Source: Sophora flavescens (Eukaryota; Streptophyta; Magnoliopsida; Fabales; Fabaceae). From it: a stretch of DNA of 64,000 nt. Where the stretch lies: the NCBI GenBank assembly GCA_030762895.1, contig CM061069.1:7164317-7228316 (forward strand). The letters run 5' to 3'. A model generated the notes under the pieces. It saw nothing but the letters and a program-made list of their open reading frames with translations, did no database searches and had not been told where the DNA came from. Both the position numbers and the translations under genes were made by a program. Position 1 is the first letter of the stretch. Each line of letters opens with the position of its first letter. Below, in pieces: positions 11,526 through 22,754 of the stretch.

Positions 11526-11741
11526 TTACCCCCAAATATTAGGAATTGAACTATGCCTCTCATTGAACACGAAAGGCTTTAAATTAATTTGATTCCGAGA
11601 AAGAAGCTGGAATATCTTGAAATTAATCCAGGGCTCCGATAAAAATAGGAAGTCGGGCCTATTAATGTAACATAGTTTTCTCAATACTGATCTAGTGTCA
11701 GTATTACCTATACCTCTACAATTCCAAAATAAGACTTTCAT
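11526..11741 (-). pseudogene. LINE ORF2 endonuclease, N-terminal fragment
   Basis: 71-aa frame opening with the characteristic start of plant L1 endonucleases (FWNCRGIGN, then SEPW). It begins 55 bases after the ORF1 stop, as usual for bicistronic LINEs. The catalytic core and everything up to RNase H is deleted. Confidence 0.75.
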
Positions 11742-11795
11742 TAAGCATATAGTTGAGGACCACCCCTTCGGGCATTTTGCTTGGCCTTTTGAATC

Positions 11796-13210
11796 TTAGC
11801 CTGCTTCTTCGTGTTTTTTCTTTTTAGGCTTTGAGTGAACAACTTGGAAGCCTGCTTCAAAAACTTGGATATATGAGTTGTTTACATTCAGGTATTTGCT
11901 AGGATCCATAGGAGTACTTGAATTATGCACATCATCCTGATCCTCTACATTATCTTCATTGTCTTTATTCCAAAAAGCACCAACTATTCTCATATCTTGA
12001 GCAACAGTTAAGTTTCTAACCTGATTTAAAGGAGTAACCTCAGATTCTGGATGATTGCCTATAATTGGTAGAGCCAATGTTGGGGAGCCAAAATCTGATT
12101 CAGCCACCACATCAGAAGGAGAAAAATCCCCAGAATTATGAATCTCAATAGGACTATCAGGAACATTCTTAGAACTATTATTCTGAGAATTTGGAGCCAA
12201 TGTAGAACCACTAGATCCAATATCATTGCAATCAGCATTTTGCGGCAGAACATTAGGGACAGAATGGATATTCATCCCTTGATTAGAAACCGCGGCATAT
12301 ATGAGTCTATCTGAACTAGAGATTTCTTCCACCACAATCACCTGATTTATAGGATCATCTTGCCTCGGAGAAGGAGGATTTATAGGACCAATCTCAATTG
12401 TATTCATAGCAGTAATCCCTGGTTGCAACAAGGGAGGAGGATAACTGAACTCTCCAACCAACAGAACTGGATTGGCTTGACGGCTATTATAAACCAAAAC
12501 CTCCTTCCCTTTTTTCTGTCTTTCTTGATCAAGAACCTTAGGGTTAGCATCTTTATCCTTTTCAAGAGGTTCCTTAGGCACTGCCTTTTTTGAAATATAC
12601 CTAGCAACAGGTTTCTTGCTGATCACGGCACGATTATCATTAGCCATATGTTGCTTATTATCTGCGTTCCTACATTTTGCCAGAGAATGCCCAATGATTT
12701 TACAAAGGGAGCAGAATGAAGGGAGATTCTCGAACTCAATGTTAACATAGAAGGGGAAGCCCTCTCTTTGAACCATAATCTGATTCCTTAGAACAGAAGT
12801 CATATCCACATCAACTATAACTCTTGCAAAGTGACCTAAAGATTTGTTTATGGTTGCATCATCTAAAGATAGAGGAACACCAATGCCTCCTGCGATTGAG
12901 AACAAGATCTTTGGCCTCCGATATTCTTGAGGAAGGCCTATGATTCTTATCCAACACTGAGTGTTAGTTTGTCTCACAAGGTTTGGGTTGAAATCGGGTG
13001 TCCAGGAGAAGAACCTCAAGACTCCTGGTTCAAGGTTCCAAGAACCAACAGACCAAACCTTCCATAAATCCTCAGTTGATGAAAAAGAAAATTCAAAAAA
13101 TCCCTTGCCAATTGGGATCATTCACCATTGACCAAGCGACTTCCACATCTTCACTAACTTGATCTTTAAGTCGTTGTTCTTGATTAGGGTATCACCTTTA
13201 GACAGAAGCA
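11796..13210 (-). pseudogene. LINE ORF1 (DUF4283 / zinc-knuckle protein)
   Basis: The open part is 441 aa (13121-11796). It carries the C-terminal half of the plant DUF4283 domain (GKGFFEFSFSSTEDLWKVW, then WIRIIGLPQEY) and a CSLCKIIGHSLAKC zinc knuckle (C-x2-C-x4-H-x4-C), then a low-complexity tail. Translation can be followed upstream in the same frame (residues such as DLKIKLVKMWKSLGQW) past a TGA at 13122-13124, so the true start was further 5' and the frame is broken by a nonsense codon. In LINEs this protein binds the element RNA. Here it is a remnant. Confidence 0.8.
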
Positions 13211-15185
13211 ATCGTCTATAACATCTTAAATTTTTAATATAGTCTTTTTAATAAAAGACTAAGCAATTATAAGGTTTAGAGTAGAAACTTGGTAGTATAA
13301 GAATTTATTAGAATTATAAAAAAAATAAAAAAATAAAAAAAATAAAATAAAGAGGAATAGAAAACACAAGCTTTTCACGTAAAGGTGGTCCTTTTGGCAA
13401 AGTTAATTAATATGAATAAAAGCACATCTGGACCCATGTGAGTTCCATTGGAAATTGGCTTTTAGTCAAATAAATAAGTCACAGATGAGGGTTTTTGTGA
13501 GAGCACCGTACACTCAAAATATAGTAGTGGTGCTAGCGCTCGCCGTCAGCTAAGAAAGGGTGGTACCGTGCAGCTGTGTAAGGGAGGAAACTGTGTGACT
13601 TTTTTTCTTACTTGATGGATCAGAGAGTTCCAAAAAATAGGATTCGCTCTTAGGGAACACTTTGGAGATTTTGGAGGTCTACAAGAGGTGAGTAAAAACA
13701 TATTTACTCACACTTTCATGGTACAATTAATTTTAAGGTTCTTGATTCTTGATTTGAGATTAAAAAAATGAAATTTTTTTTATGTTGTTTGATGATTTGA
13801 TTCCTTGACTATATAAATAAATACTTTTTCTATTAATTCATGGTTTTGAGTACAAAATCTCTAGCATTTTCTTATATCTCGTTTTCGCTGCCATATAACC
13901 TTATTTTCGTCCAAACAGTATGGTTTTTACTCTGGCAGTTTAATTTCTTATGGAAAAATTACCGATTCCAACCACACATAAATCGAATTCACCTGTATGA
14001 TTTTCATTTGGTCCTCTGTATGTGAACTTCATCTTGCCTAAGTCAAACCATTTTTTTTGGAATCAAAGTCACATGTCCCTGATGCAACGTTTCATCCTAA
14101 TAGGTGTTTTGATTTATTTTATTTGGACTTTAATTCATTATGTTAAAATTATGTAACAAATCTCACTTTAATTATTGTTAAGAAATATGTTTGATTTTAC
14201 GATTGATATGTTAGATGATGTTATAGTGTTGCCTTAGCATGACATAATATTATTGTTAATGACGCATAGAGTTTGAAAACCTTGATAGTCATCTGGGATG
14301 ACATATTGTATTATGCAGGAGTCGGTCATCACCTTCAGGGAAGGGATGACGGTATACATCCTATTCCGGGAATAGGATGAAAGATATCACCATCCGGGAT
14401 GGGATGTCAAATTATTAAAATATTCACATCTGGGATGGAATATTAGATGCCTCCATCTGGGATGGGGAAGGCAGTGGGACGCCATTGCATGGATATGAGC
14501 TCAAAGACCTTAGTGGATCTGGGATTCACATCGGTTCTGGGAACCAAAGAGTCAAGTCGGGTGATTCTGGGAATCACCGAGTCATGTTCATGGAGTTGCA
14601 TTGCATAGAGTTTGCATGGTGAACATGATTAAATGCAATGAGATGTGACCATAGTTGAGTTTATGAGTTTGTGGTTTAAATGTTTGATATTGATTTATTT
14701 TATATGTTATTATTTTGGAGGTTTATTATATTTATTATTTTGAAAATTAACGGGTACCATGGATGATTTTCCGGTTATCACACCGGCTGAGAACAACACT
14801 ATATGAGAAAACCTTTTTAGAACTTGTTTTTATTCACTAGGATTATATCTCATTAAAAGTGTTGGTTTCAGAGCACGAGGACGACGTCACTGAGACCGAA
14901 GAGGCTTGAAGACTTAGTGAATTTTCTTAGTTAATTCCTAGCTTGGTTTGTATTTCGTTGAATAAGGAGCCATTGTGGCTATAAATTTTTGTTTATTTGT
15001 CGATGGGTTATTAGTAGACACCTGGTTTTGAGGTAAATGAATTTATTTTTGCAAGGATTCATTAACATTGCTTTATACTATTTTTGAGGTATTTATTTTA
15101 CCCTTTTTAATTTTGTAATTTTTTATTTTGGCTGTATTTTTATTATGTTTTATTTTGGGTTACTAATGTAACGAAGGGCGTTACA

Positions 15186-15628
15186 TTTATGTTATCAGAG
15201 CAGTTCAGTTCTAAATCGGACTGTGGTAATGGGGCTCTTTCTAAAATAAAACTTGGGCGCATAGGATGCTTGTTAGAGTTATAAATGTTGCATGTTATTC
15301 TTTGGGATATTGGACCTGATCAACCCAGTATTTCATTGGTAGTGAGCAGATTTATGGCGACTAATAGGCGAGGGACGAATGTTGTACTTGCAGCAATTTT
15401 GGATTGTATGGCCAAAGCTAAGCAAGGGCAGACGGAGACTCTCCGTCAACTGAAGGGCAATGGAGGCCGGTCACTAATGAAGTGGTGGCAACCTAGGACC
15501 CTTAGCACGTGGGGTTTTTTTTGAATTCAAGAAGAACAATCCGCCATCATTCTGAGGCAGCTTAGATTCGAAGGAGACTGAATCTCCTCTACTCGTATAG
15601 GAGAAAAGTTACTATATTGTTTGATTCA
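15186..15628 (+). pseudogene. Chromovirus primer site and gag start, truncated
   Basis: Directly follows the 5' LTR. A primer site like initiator tRNA-Met is at 15191-15203. A short coding trace (15354-15480) reads MATNRRGTNVVLAAILDCMA then QTETLRQL, like the N-terminus of Tekay-type gag proteins. The frame ends at 15524 and the rest of the polyprotein is missing; the next base with clear identity is the start of the Athila-like LTR at 15629. Confidence 0.6.
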
Positions 15629-16950
15629 TGATGAGTGTGATTTCACCTCATATTTCTTTATCATATTGCATGCATTTTCATGTAGTTTAGGCATTTTTAA
15701 TTTGATTTTTGTTAGTTTTTACCTTGGAACTGGTAAGGCGATTTTGTGGTGTTTGTGTGCAGGAATTGTGGATTAAAATGCTTAGGATCATTTATGTTGG
15801 AGCTTGCATGAAGACGGAGCTTGAAAAGTAAGAAAAATGAGCCAAACACAGCCCATCACGGCCTAGCCGTGACATCCATCACGACCATGATCGAGCAAGG
15901 CTGAAAAGAAAAGAACGAAAAAGTTAGAACCTGTCACGACCGTGACAGGCCATCAATGTCAAGTTTTCCAAGACAGAATCTGTCACGGCCTGGCCATGAC
16001 AGCCATCACGACCATGACGCGCAATATCTGGAAATTTAATTGCTGATTTGATCTGACTTTGCAACAACTTTAATCCCAAGTTACCCTACATTATAAATAG
16101 GACTCTAAGGCTCGAAAATAGGGATCTCTGGGCTACTACCTTAGGCAAAAACTAGGATTTCTCTTCTTCTCCAATTTCTTCTCTTCTCTTAGGTTTTCTT
16201 TTATGCTTTTGTTAATCAAGCTTGCTATGAGCATGAAAATGCTTGAGTAGTTGTTTTTATTTCTAGGAATTGGGGCTATGCCCAAGATTTGTTTTATGTT
16301 ATGAATTGACGTTTTAATTCTTGTTAATTTCAATTCGCTTTCGATTTAATTCCTATTGCATGAATTACTTGTGAATTTGGTGCGGACTTATTTGCATGTC
16401 ATAGATACTCTAAGGAGGAACCTAGCGGTGAACTTAGGTATCGGATCTATAGGAATCGAACTTAGGACTTAAATCACGAGATTTAGAAGCGGTCCTTCGA
16501 GGGTTCACTGAGTTGGCACAAAGCTTAAAGGGTTCAATTTAAATTCAATTACCACGAGAGTAGGGGTTGGTTTAATCGGGCACGGTTCTTGTATCCCGAG
16601 AGGGAATATTAAATTATTTAGGATAAATTCACCTTCAAAGCAATTTCAATAATTAACAAGAGGGGTAGTCAATTTAGTAAGATGAGCAGTCTTGTTGGTA
16701 ACCCAATTCCTGGAAATATCTTTTGATATTGAAAAATCCCATATTTGATTTGATTGCGATTTTGTTTGATTGTGTTTTAGATATTTGATTTGTTAGTTAA
16801 TCTTTTAAAAACCAAATCCTTCCCAAATCTTTTTCTAGTCCAGTTTAATTGATTTAATAATTGATAGTTATTTAATATCACGGTCCCCGTGGATTCGATC
16901 TTTTTATTACTTGACGATGAAGTCGTTCACTTGCGGATTCGAGCCCATCA
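15629..16950 (+). repeat. Athila-like 5' LTR
   Basis: 1322 bp, TG...CA ends. Contains a TATAAATA box (16092-16099), likely the retroelement promoter, and three clusters of TCACGGCC/GGCCGTGA-type imperfect palindromes (about 15853-16020). Close copies: 21437-22754 and, inverted, 49956-51271. Confidence 0.9.
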
Positions 16951-17398
16951 AGTTTTTAGCGTCGTTGCCGGGGACTGTGCTTTCTTGAATTTCAATTTAA
17001 TTTTTAAATTTATTTTTCTGGACATTTTTTTATTTATTTATTTTTTATTTTTCTAGTGTATCTACCTCTCTCTTTGCAGGAATTTTTCTCTCTTATCCGA
17101 AGATTCCAAAGTCTCGGAAATCTTTTGAAGTTGACCCTGAGATCGAAAGGACCTTTCATAGACGTGAGAGACTACAAAGACAAAGAGCGAGAGAAAGGTT
17201 GATTCTCATTCCACTCATAGCGAATCTACCGGATACCAAACCACCGAAAGACTACGCAGCCCCAAATGCTAGGGGTTTGCGAACTGGGATTGCTAGGCCA
17301 GAAATTGAGGCGGAGAAGTACACTATACCACTTTGTTAATTGGCATGATTAGGTAAAATCAATTTGGAGGATTACCCTCGGAGGACCCGACTGATCAT

Positions 17399-18254
17399 GT
17401 GGAGACTTTCTTGGAGTTCACCGATGCAATAAGAATTCATGGTGCCCCGATTGATGCTATTCGCTTGAGGTTATTCCCCTCCTCTCTGACTGGAAAGGCA
17501 AAAGCTTGGTTGAAGCAAGTGCCCGCTAATACTTTGTCAACTTGGGACCAACTGGAGCAGGCATTCTTGGAGAAATTCTTCCCTTCATCCAAGACTGCTT
17601 ACCTACGAACTCAGATCACCGGCTTCTTCCAAAAGGACGGAGAATGCTTATCCGAAGCTTGGGATCATTACAAAGGGTTGCTAGAGTCTTGCCCACTCCA
17701 TGGGCTCTAGAGGTGGTTGTTAGTGCATACCTTCTACAACGGATTGGATTACTCTTCGAAGGTGTCACTTGACTCCGCAGCTGGTGGAGCCTTTATGAAT
17801 AGACCACTGACTGAAGCGTTCAATATCATTGTAAACGTAGTCACCAACATCACCAATGGGGTTCGGAAAGAGGTAATAACCTAAAAAAACTTTCGGGGGG
17901 GGGGGGGAGTTTGAAATGAATAGTACTAATTTAATTATGTCTAAATTTGACTCATTGAATAAACGCTTTGATAAGCTTGAAAAGGCTAATGTGAGTTCAA
18001 TAGGTGCTACTAATGTTGTTTGTGAGATTTGTGGAATGCAGGGACATGACATAATGGAGTGCCCACATGGTATTGCTCCTGGATCCAGTGTTTCGGGGGA
18101 ACAAGTGAACGCTTGTCACAATTTCTATGACACGAACCCGAAGTTGCCAAATTATGTTCCCCCAAATCCTTACAACCAAGTGAGGAAGAATAATCCTTAT
18201 CTCTCCTACGGGAACTACAACAACACGTTGAACCACGAATTCCAGGAAGGCTAA
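17399..18254 (+). pseudogene. Athila-type gag, broken
   Basis: The first open part (17399-17710, 103 aa) holds the retrotransposon gag core (RLFPSSLTGKAKAWLKQVP, then FFPSSKTAYLRTQI). A TAG at 17708-17710 interrupts it; the same frame resumes with TFYNGLDYSSKVSLDSAAGG, typical of this gag family. A run of G (about 17897-17907) then shifts the frame, and the next open part (17916-18254) has a CEICGMQGHDIMEC zinc knuckle (C-x2-C-x4-H-x4-C) for RNA binding. Coding probably began upstream, near 17100-17300, where a frame with RRERLQRQRARERL is recognisable. Gag would form the virus-like particle; this copy cannot encode a whole one. Confidence 0.8.
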
Positions 18255-18314
18255 GGTAATAGGAAACCCGCATCGGGGTATCCTCAGGTACAAAAGTCTA
18301 AACTTGAGTCTCTT

Positions 18315-18674
18315 TTGGAAAATTTTGTTGAAACTCAAACAAAGAAAAATGAAGAGTTTAGGCAACAAGGTAGGGCAGTCAATGAGGCAATAAAAGAGTT
18401 AACATCTAAGGTAGATAACTTAGCCATCCATAATAAGATGTTAGAAACTCAAATTGCCCAACAAGCTAGTACATATTCTAGAACTAAGGGTACGTTTCCA
18501 GGACAACCCGAAGTTAATCCCAATGAGCACTGTAATGCTATATATTTGAGGGATGATAAGCTTGGGGTAGTTGAAAAGGATGTGGAATGTGAGGAGGACA
18601 TGAGTGAACAAGAAGAGATAGAGCCAAAGTATGTCCCTCCACCACCTTACCAACCCCCAATACCTTTCCCATAA
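18315..18674 (+). pseudogene. Gag-protease linker region
   Basis: 119-aa frame, rich in K, E and Q with coiled-coil character (ENFVETQTKKNEEFRQQ, then IKELTSKVDNLAIHN) and a proline-rich end (PPPPYQPPIPFP). This is the usual spacer between gag and protease in Athila-like elements. It is separated from the preceding gag frame by a stop (18252-18254) and from the protease by the TAA at 18672-18674. Confidence 0.65.
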
Positions 18675-18677
18675 AGG

Positions 18678-19469
18678 TTGGTCAAGAAAATGCAAGTAGA
18701 AAAAGAAACTAAGAGCTTAATTGAGGAGCATGATGGCGTGATAAAAACTAATACGCCTCCTAAACTAAAAGATCCAGGAAGTTTCTATATTGCTTGCTCA
18801 ATTGGAGAAGTGAAAATAGACCAAGCCTTATGTGACTTAGGGGCTAGTGCGAGTTTGATGCCACATACCATCTTTGAGAGGTTAGGAACCAATGAATTGA
18901 GCCCATCCAAATTCTCTTTACAATTTGTGAATGGCTCAACTAAAACTCTTCTAGGCATACTAGAGAATGTTCCTATAAAGGTAGGGAAGTTTTTCATTCC
19001 TACCGATTTCATGGTACTAGACATGAACGGAAATTCTAAATTCCCTATCATTCTTGGAAGGCCATTCTTGGCCACAGCTGGAGCAATAATTGATGTAAAA
19101 AATGGTAAGCTCTCTTTGAATGTAGAGGAAGGTAGGGTGGATTTTGATTTGACTGACTCATATAACAACCCTCCTTTTGAGAGTCATGTGTGCAGGATTG
19201 AGATAATGCCTCCAAAGGTGAAGGAAGAGCTTAGCATGGAAGCAACTTCCAAACTTTGCATGACAAATGATGCACCAAATAATGATGAAATTGGAGTTGC
19301 TCAACATGTGGAGTTAAAACTTCCGCCGGAAGGAAGTAAGGCCATGAAAATCAGAGTGAAAAGAGCAAAGCGAAAGCGCATGTGGCCATATGAACAAAAT
19401 AGTCTCTTTGATGGACTTCATTGGAAGAGAGGTGTCCTTGCACTTCCAAGTCCAGCTGATCCCGGTTGA
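18678..19469 (+). CDS. Athila-type retropepsin (aspartic protease), pol absent downstream
   Basis: 263-aa open frame. The active site lies in ALCDLGASASLMP (catalytic D of D-L-G-A-S, about residue 53). The second protease signature IILGRPFLATAGAIID follows about 70 residues later. It is closest to Athila-clade proteases, which are released from Gag-Pol and process it. After about residue 150 the protein continues as a basic, unrecognised C-terminal tail (KAMKIRVKRAKRKRMWPYE) instead of reverse transcriptase. The stop is followed within 60 bases by a TTCTTGGGAGGCAACCCAAG segment. The frame itself is intact, but with no start context and no functional gag it is probably not expressed. Confidence 0.8.
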   Translation: MVKKMQVEKETKSLIEEHDGVIKTNTPPKLKDPGSFYIACSIGEVKIDQALCDLGASASLMPHTIFERLGTNELSPSKFSLQFVNGSTKTLLGILENVPIKVGKFFIPTDFMVLDMNGNSKFPIILGRPFLATAGAIIDVKNGKLSLNVEEGRVDFDLTDSYNNPPFESHVCRIEIMPPKVKEELSMEATSKLCMTNDAPNNDEIGVAQHVELKLPPEGSKAMKIRVKRAKRKRMWPYEQNSLFDGLHWKRGVLALPSPADPG

Positions 19470-19688
19470 TCCAAGGGAGTATGGTCAAGCTTAAGATCGT
19501 AAATAAACGCTTCTTGGGAGGCAACCCAAGTTTTCTTTCCCTTTTTAATTTGTATTTGAATTTTGTTGTTGAATAATTTGAGAAGATTAAGAGAAGAAAT
19601 ATCACAAATTGATGGTTTTGCCAAGTATTTTCAGGTGATGAAGGCGTGAAGAGCAAAAAAGGCATGGAAAAACGAAGTAAGAGGAGAT

Positions 19689-20030
19689 CATGGCCTGCCC
19701 CTGATATGCATCATGGCCATGATGTGAGACCAGAATTGATCACTCCCAGGCCGTGATGGGGGTCACGGTCATGATTAGCCAACAGCTGAAGATCAGAAAG
19801 GAACACGGCCCAGGCGTGATAGCCCTCACGGGCGTGATGAGAAGGACCCAGAAGATCAGAATGTATCACGGCCTAGCCGTGATGGAAGTCACGACCGTGA
19901 GAGGCCAGCTCCTATAAACCCGAATTGATCATGGCCCAGACGTGATGTATATCACGCCCGTGATGGGGACTTGCTTGACACCAAAACTGGTCACGGCCTG
20001 CCCGTGATGAATGTCACGGCCATGACACGT
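19689..20030 (+). repeat. Array of six about 60-bp units, each with paired CACGGCC/CCGTGA palindromes
   Basis: Units near 19691, 19745, 19804, 19866, 19929 and 19991. Each has an imperfect palindrome like CACGGCCTAGCCGTGATG followed, after 3-5 bases, by a second like TCACGACCGTGA, then about 25 bases of spacer. The same paired motif occurs three times in each LTR. No coding role is evident. Confidence 0.8.
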
Positions 20031-21436
20031 CTTCTAGCAGCTTTATGACTAGCATTTGTGCCAACACTCTCCACCACCTCGGTGAGTTGTTCCATTTTTT
20101 TCTCCTCTCTCCGACTTGAATATTTACATTGGGGACAATGTAAGTTTTTAAGTTTGGGGTAGGGGTATTTTTGCACTTTTTTGCATTTTTGCATTTTTCA
20201 CGTTGCATTCATATAGGCGTAGTTTTGCATAATCACATGATTAGATTGCCCCTTGCTTAGAGTATGCATCCAATTGTGAGAACTTTATGCCAAATGAATT
20301 GAGACAGTGAATTTTTGAACCCAATTTTTGTATTCTTGTGATAGGCTAAAAATAAAAAATGCTTGAGATGATCTTCTGATAGTTGATAATTAGCATGTGG
20401 TTCCTTAGATTTGTGTTTCTCATTGATTTTAAACTACTAAATGTGAGATTTTTTTGAGCCTAAAAGGGGTGCTCACTAAATCTACCCCATTCTTTGTGAT
20501 TGAGTGTTTTATTCCTCTTGGATTGTATTCTCTAAAACTTGACTTGAAACCGTTTTGAAACTTAAAAATTTTTGAAAACATATTTGAAAATGATTGTGGC
20601 ACTAGGTATTTTTCTGGCCTTCTGAGCTTTGACTAATTAAATGCTACCCCTTAGTTGCTCAATTTTGAGCCTAATAGAATAAGATGCTTTTCTTTGTACC
20701 TTGATTTATTTTGATGAATGATGCTTGGTATGATACCTTTTAAAGTATTGCAAAAAGGGCAAAAAAGGTGGTTTGAAAAATAAATTGTGGGATGAAAAAG
20801 TTAGAAAAATATTTCTCTTAAGTTGGAAATCTCCCCTTCTCCAAATTGAAAAAAATAAAATAAAATAAACAAAAAAAAATGGAGAAGGGATGAGAAAAAG
20901 AAAGTGCGATTTAAAAAAAATGGGGGAAGAAAGAAATATAGGTGGAAAAGTGAATGAAAGCTCAAAAAGGTATTTTACAAGGTTGTCATGCTTTGCATTG
21001 TTTGATATTTTGTTTAGCCTTCTTGAATTTTCCCTTTCTTGATTTCCCCACCTAACAATTAATCCCATGGCCCCATTACAACCAAAACAAAAGACCTCTT
21101 GATTCTTATGTGTTTTCATTAATAAAGTAGAGATTTGGTTAATAGTCAAGCTTATGGTAGAATACCTTCCTTGAGGAAATTGAGCGAATTGTCATATACC
21201 CTTAAACACTTGAGTGAGGTGAGAAGAGTGTCCGAATTAGTGAGAGATATGAATTTAGAGAACCTAAGCTTCTAATTGGACTTGAAATTGATTGTCTCTT
21301 GGGTACCTATTTGGATGTTCCTATTACTTGTATTTATTACTCGGGTTCTTGGTTCACTGTCCATGCTCTGATTGTTTATCATGTCTGGCCTTGGTTATTG
21401 CTTGAGGACAAGCAAAATCTTAAGCTTGGGGTAGTT
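20031..21436. other. Non-coding 3' region of the Athila-like element
   Basis: AT-rich, with a poly(A/G)-rich patch (20840-20950) and a phrase like GAGGACAAGCAAAATCTTAAGCTTGGGGTAG just before the 3' LTR, the expected second-strand primer region. Frames such as 20706-21149 (minus) are low-complexity and have no domain. Full Athila elements have pol upstream of such a region; here it is gone. Confidence 0.6.
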
Positions 21437-22754
21437 TGATGAGTGTGATTTCACCTCATATTTCTTTATCATATTGCATGCATTTTCATGTAGTTTAGGC
21501 ATTTTAATTTGATTTTTGTTAGCTTTTACCTTGGAACGGGTAAGGTGGTTTTATGGTGTTTGTCTGCAGGAATTAAGGATTAAAATGCTCAGGATCATTT
21601 ATGTTGGAGCTTGCATGAAGATGGAGCTTGAAAAGTAAGAAAAATGAGCCAAACAGAGCCCATCACGGCCTAGCCGTGACAGCCATCACAACCATGATCG
21701 AGGAAGGCTGAAAAGAAAAGAATGAAAAAGTCAAAACCTGCCACGACCGTGACAGGCCATCAATTCCAAGTTTTCCAAGACAGAATTTGTCACGGCCAGG
21801 TCGTGACAGCCAACACGGTCGTGACGCACAATATTTGGAAATTTAATTGCTGATTTGATCTGATTTTGTAACAACTTTAATCCCAAGTTACCCTACATTA
21901 TAAATAGGACTCTAAGACTGAAAATAGGGATCTCTAGGCTGCTACCTTAGGCAAAAACTAGGATTTCTCTTCTTCTCCAATTTCTTCTCTTCTCTTAGGT
22001 TTTCTTTTATGCTTTTGTTAATCAAGCTTGCTATGAACATGGCAATGCTTGAGTAGTTGTTTTTATTTCTAGGAATTGGGGCTATGCCCAAGATTTGTTT
22101 TATGTTTTGAATTGACGTTTTACTTCTTGTTAATTTCAATTCGGTTTCGATTTAATTCCTATTGCATGAATTACTTGTGAATTTGGTGCGCACTTATTTG
22201 CATGTCATAGATACTCTAAGGAGGAACCCTCGGTGAACTAAGGTATCGGATCTATAGGAATCAAACTTAGGACTTAAATCACGAAAGTTAGAAGCGGTCA
22301 TTCGAGGGTTCACTGAGTTGTCACAAAGCTTAAAGGGTTCGATTTAAATTCAATTACCACGAGAGTAGGGGTTTGTTTAATCGGGCACGGTTCTGTATCC
22401 CGAGAGGGAACATTAACTTATTTAGGATAAATTCACCTTCAAAGCAATTTCGACAACTAACAAGAGGGGTAGTCAATTTAGTAAGATGAGCAGTCTTGTT
22501 GGTAACCCAATTCCTGGAAATATCTTTTGATATTGAAAAATCCCATATTTGATTTGATTGCGATTTTGTTTGATTGCGTTTTAGATATTTGATTTGTTAG
22601 TTAATCTTTTAAAAACCAAATCTTTTCCAAATCTTTTTCTAGTCCAGTTTAATTGATTTAATAATTGATTGCTATTCAAGATCACGGTCCATGTGGATTT
22701 GATCTTTTTATTACTTGACGACGAAGCCGTACACTTGCGGATTTGCGCCCATCA
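21437..22754 (+). repeat. Athila-like 3' LTR
   Basis: 1318 bp, clearly homologous to the 5' LTR, with the same TATAAATA box (21899-21906) and palindrome clusters (about 21661-21830). Its right flank (ATCTTTAAGAGGCAGTGGGG) is also the right flank of the solo LTR in the palindrome centre, so both descend from one insertion event. Confidence 0.9.

Larger units (their letters stand above)
11075..13215 (-). mobile_element. LINE retrotransposon, truncated and with large internal deletion
   Basis: Minus-strand LINE with its poly(A) seen as a T run at 11075-11084. Reading 5' to 3' on the minus strand: an ORF1 with DUF4283 and a zinc knuckle (13200-11796), the start of an ORF2 endonuclease (11741-11526, beginning MKVLFWNCRGIGN), then the tail of the RNase H region (11451-11245, with ICREGNFCADKLANYG). 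The rest of the endonuclease and all reverse transcriptase motifs are absent, so more than 3 kb was lost internally. The 5' end stops inside DUF4283 near 13215. It sits inside the chromovirus LTR. Confidence 0.8.
10515..15185 (+). mobile_element. Long LTR of a Ty3 chromovirus-type retrotransposon, split by a LINE
   Basis: Begins TGTAATATCCC and ends GGGCGTTACA (15176-15185), the diverged inverted ends typical of plant Tekay/Del-type LTRs. It is followed by a primer-binding site resembling initiator tRNA-Met (GTTATCAGAGCAG, 15191-15203). Without the inserted LINE (11075-about 13215) the LTR would be about 2.5 kb. Segment 14280-14480 has repeated (T)CTGGGATGG phrases. The terminal 650 bp (about 14550-15185) is also found at 48153-48760 and, inverted, at 52196-52821. 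No matching 3' LTR of this element is seen in the window. Confidence 0.75.
15629..22754 (+). mobile_element. Athila-like Ty3 element with gag and protease only (non-autonomous)
   Basis: Two LTRs (15629-16950 and 21437-22754), both TGATGAGTG...GCCCATCA, flank a 4.5-kb interior. A primer site of the Athila type (TAGCGTCGTTGCCGGGGA, complementary to tRNA-Asp) lies at 16957-16974, and a purine-rich tract (AAGCTTGGGGTAG) ends just before the 3' LTR. The interior encodes a broken gag and an Athila-type aspartic protease, but no reverse transcriptase, RNase H, integrase or envelope-like frame: 19470-21436 is non-coding. The flanking five bases differ (ATTCA left, ATCTT right), so this is not a simple insertion. 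It would need enzymes from another element to move. Confidence 0.85.

Noticed and set aside
12059..12607. Several 64-77-aa frames on both strands
   Set aside because: Shadows of the LINE ORF1 coding sequence.
20706..21149. Minus-strand 147-aa F/S-rich frame
   Set aside because: Low-complexity A/G-rich DNA in the 3' non-coding part of the Athila-like element.
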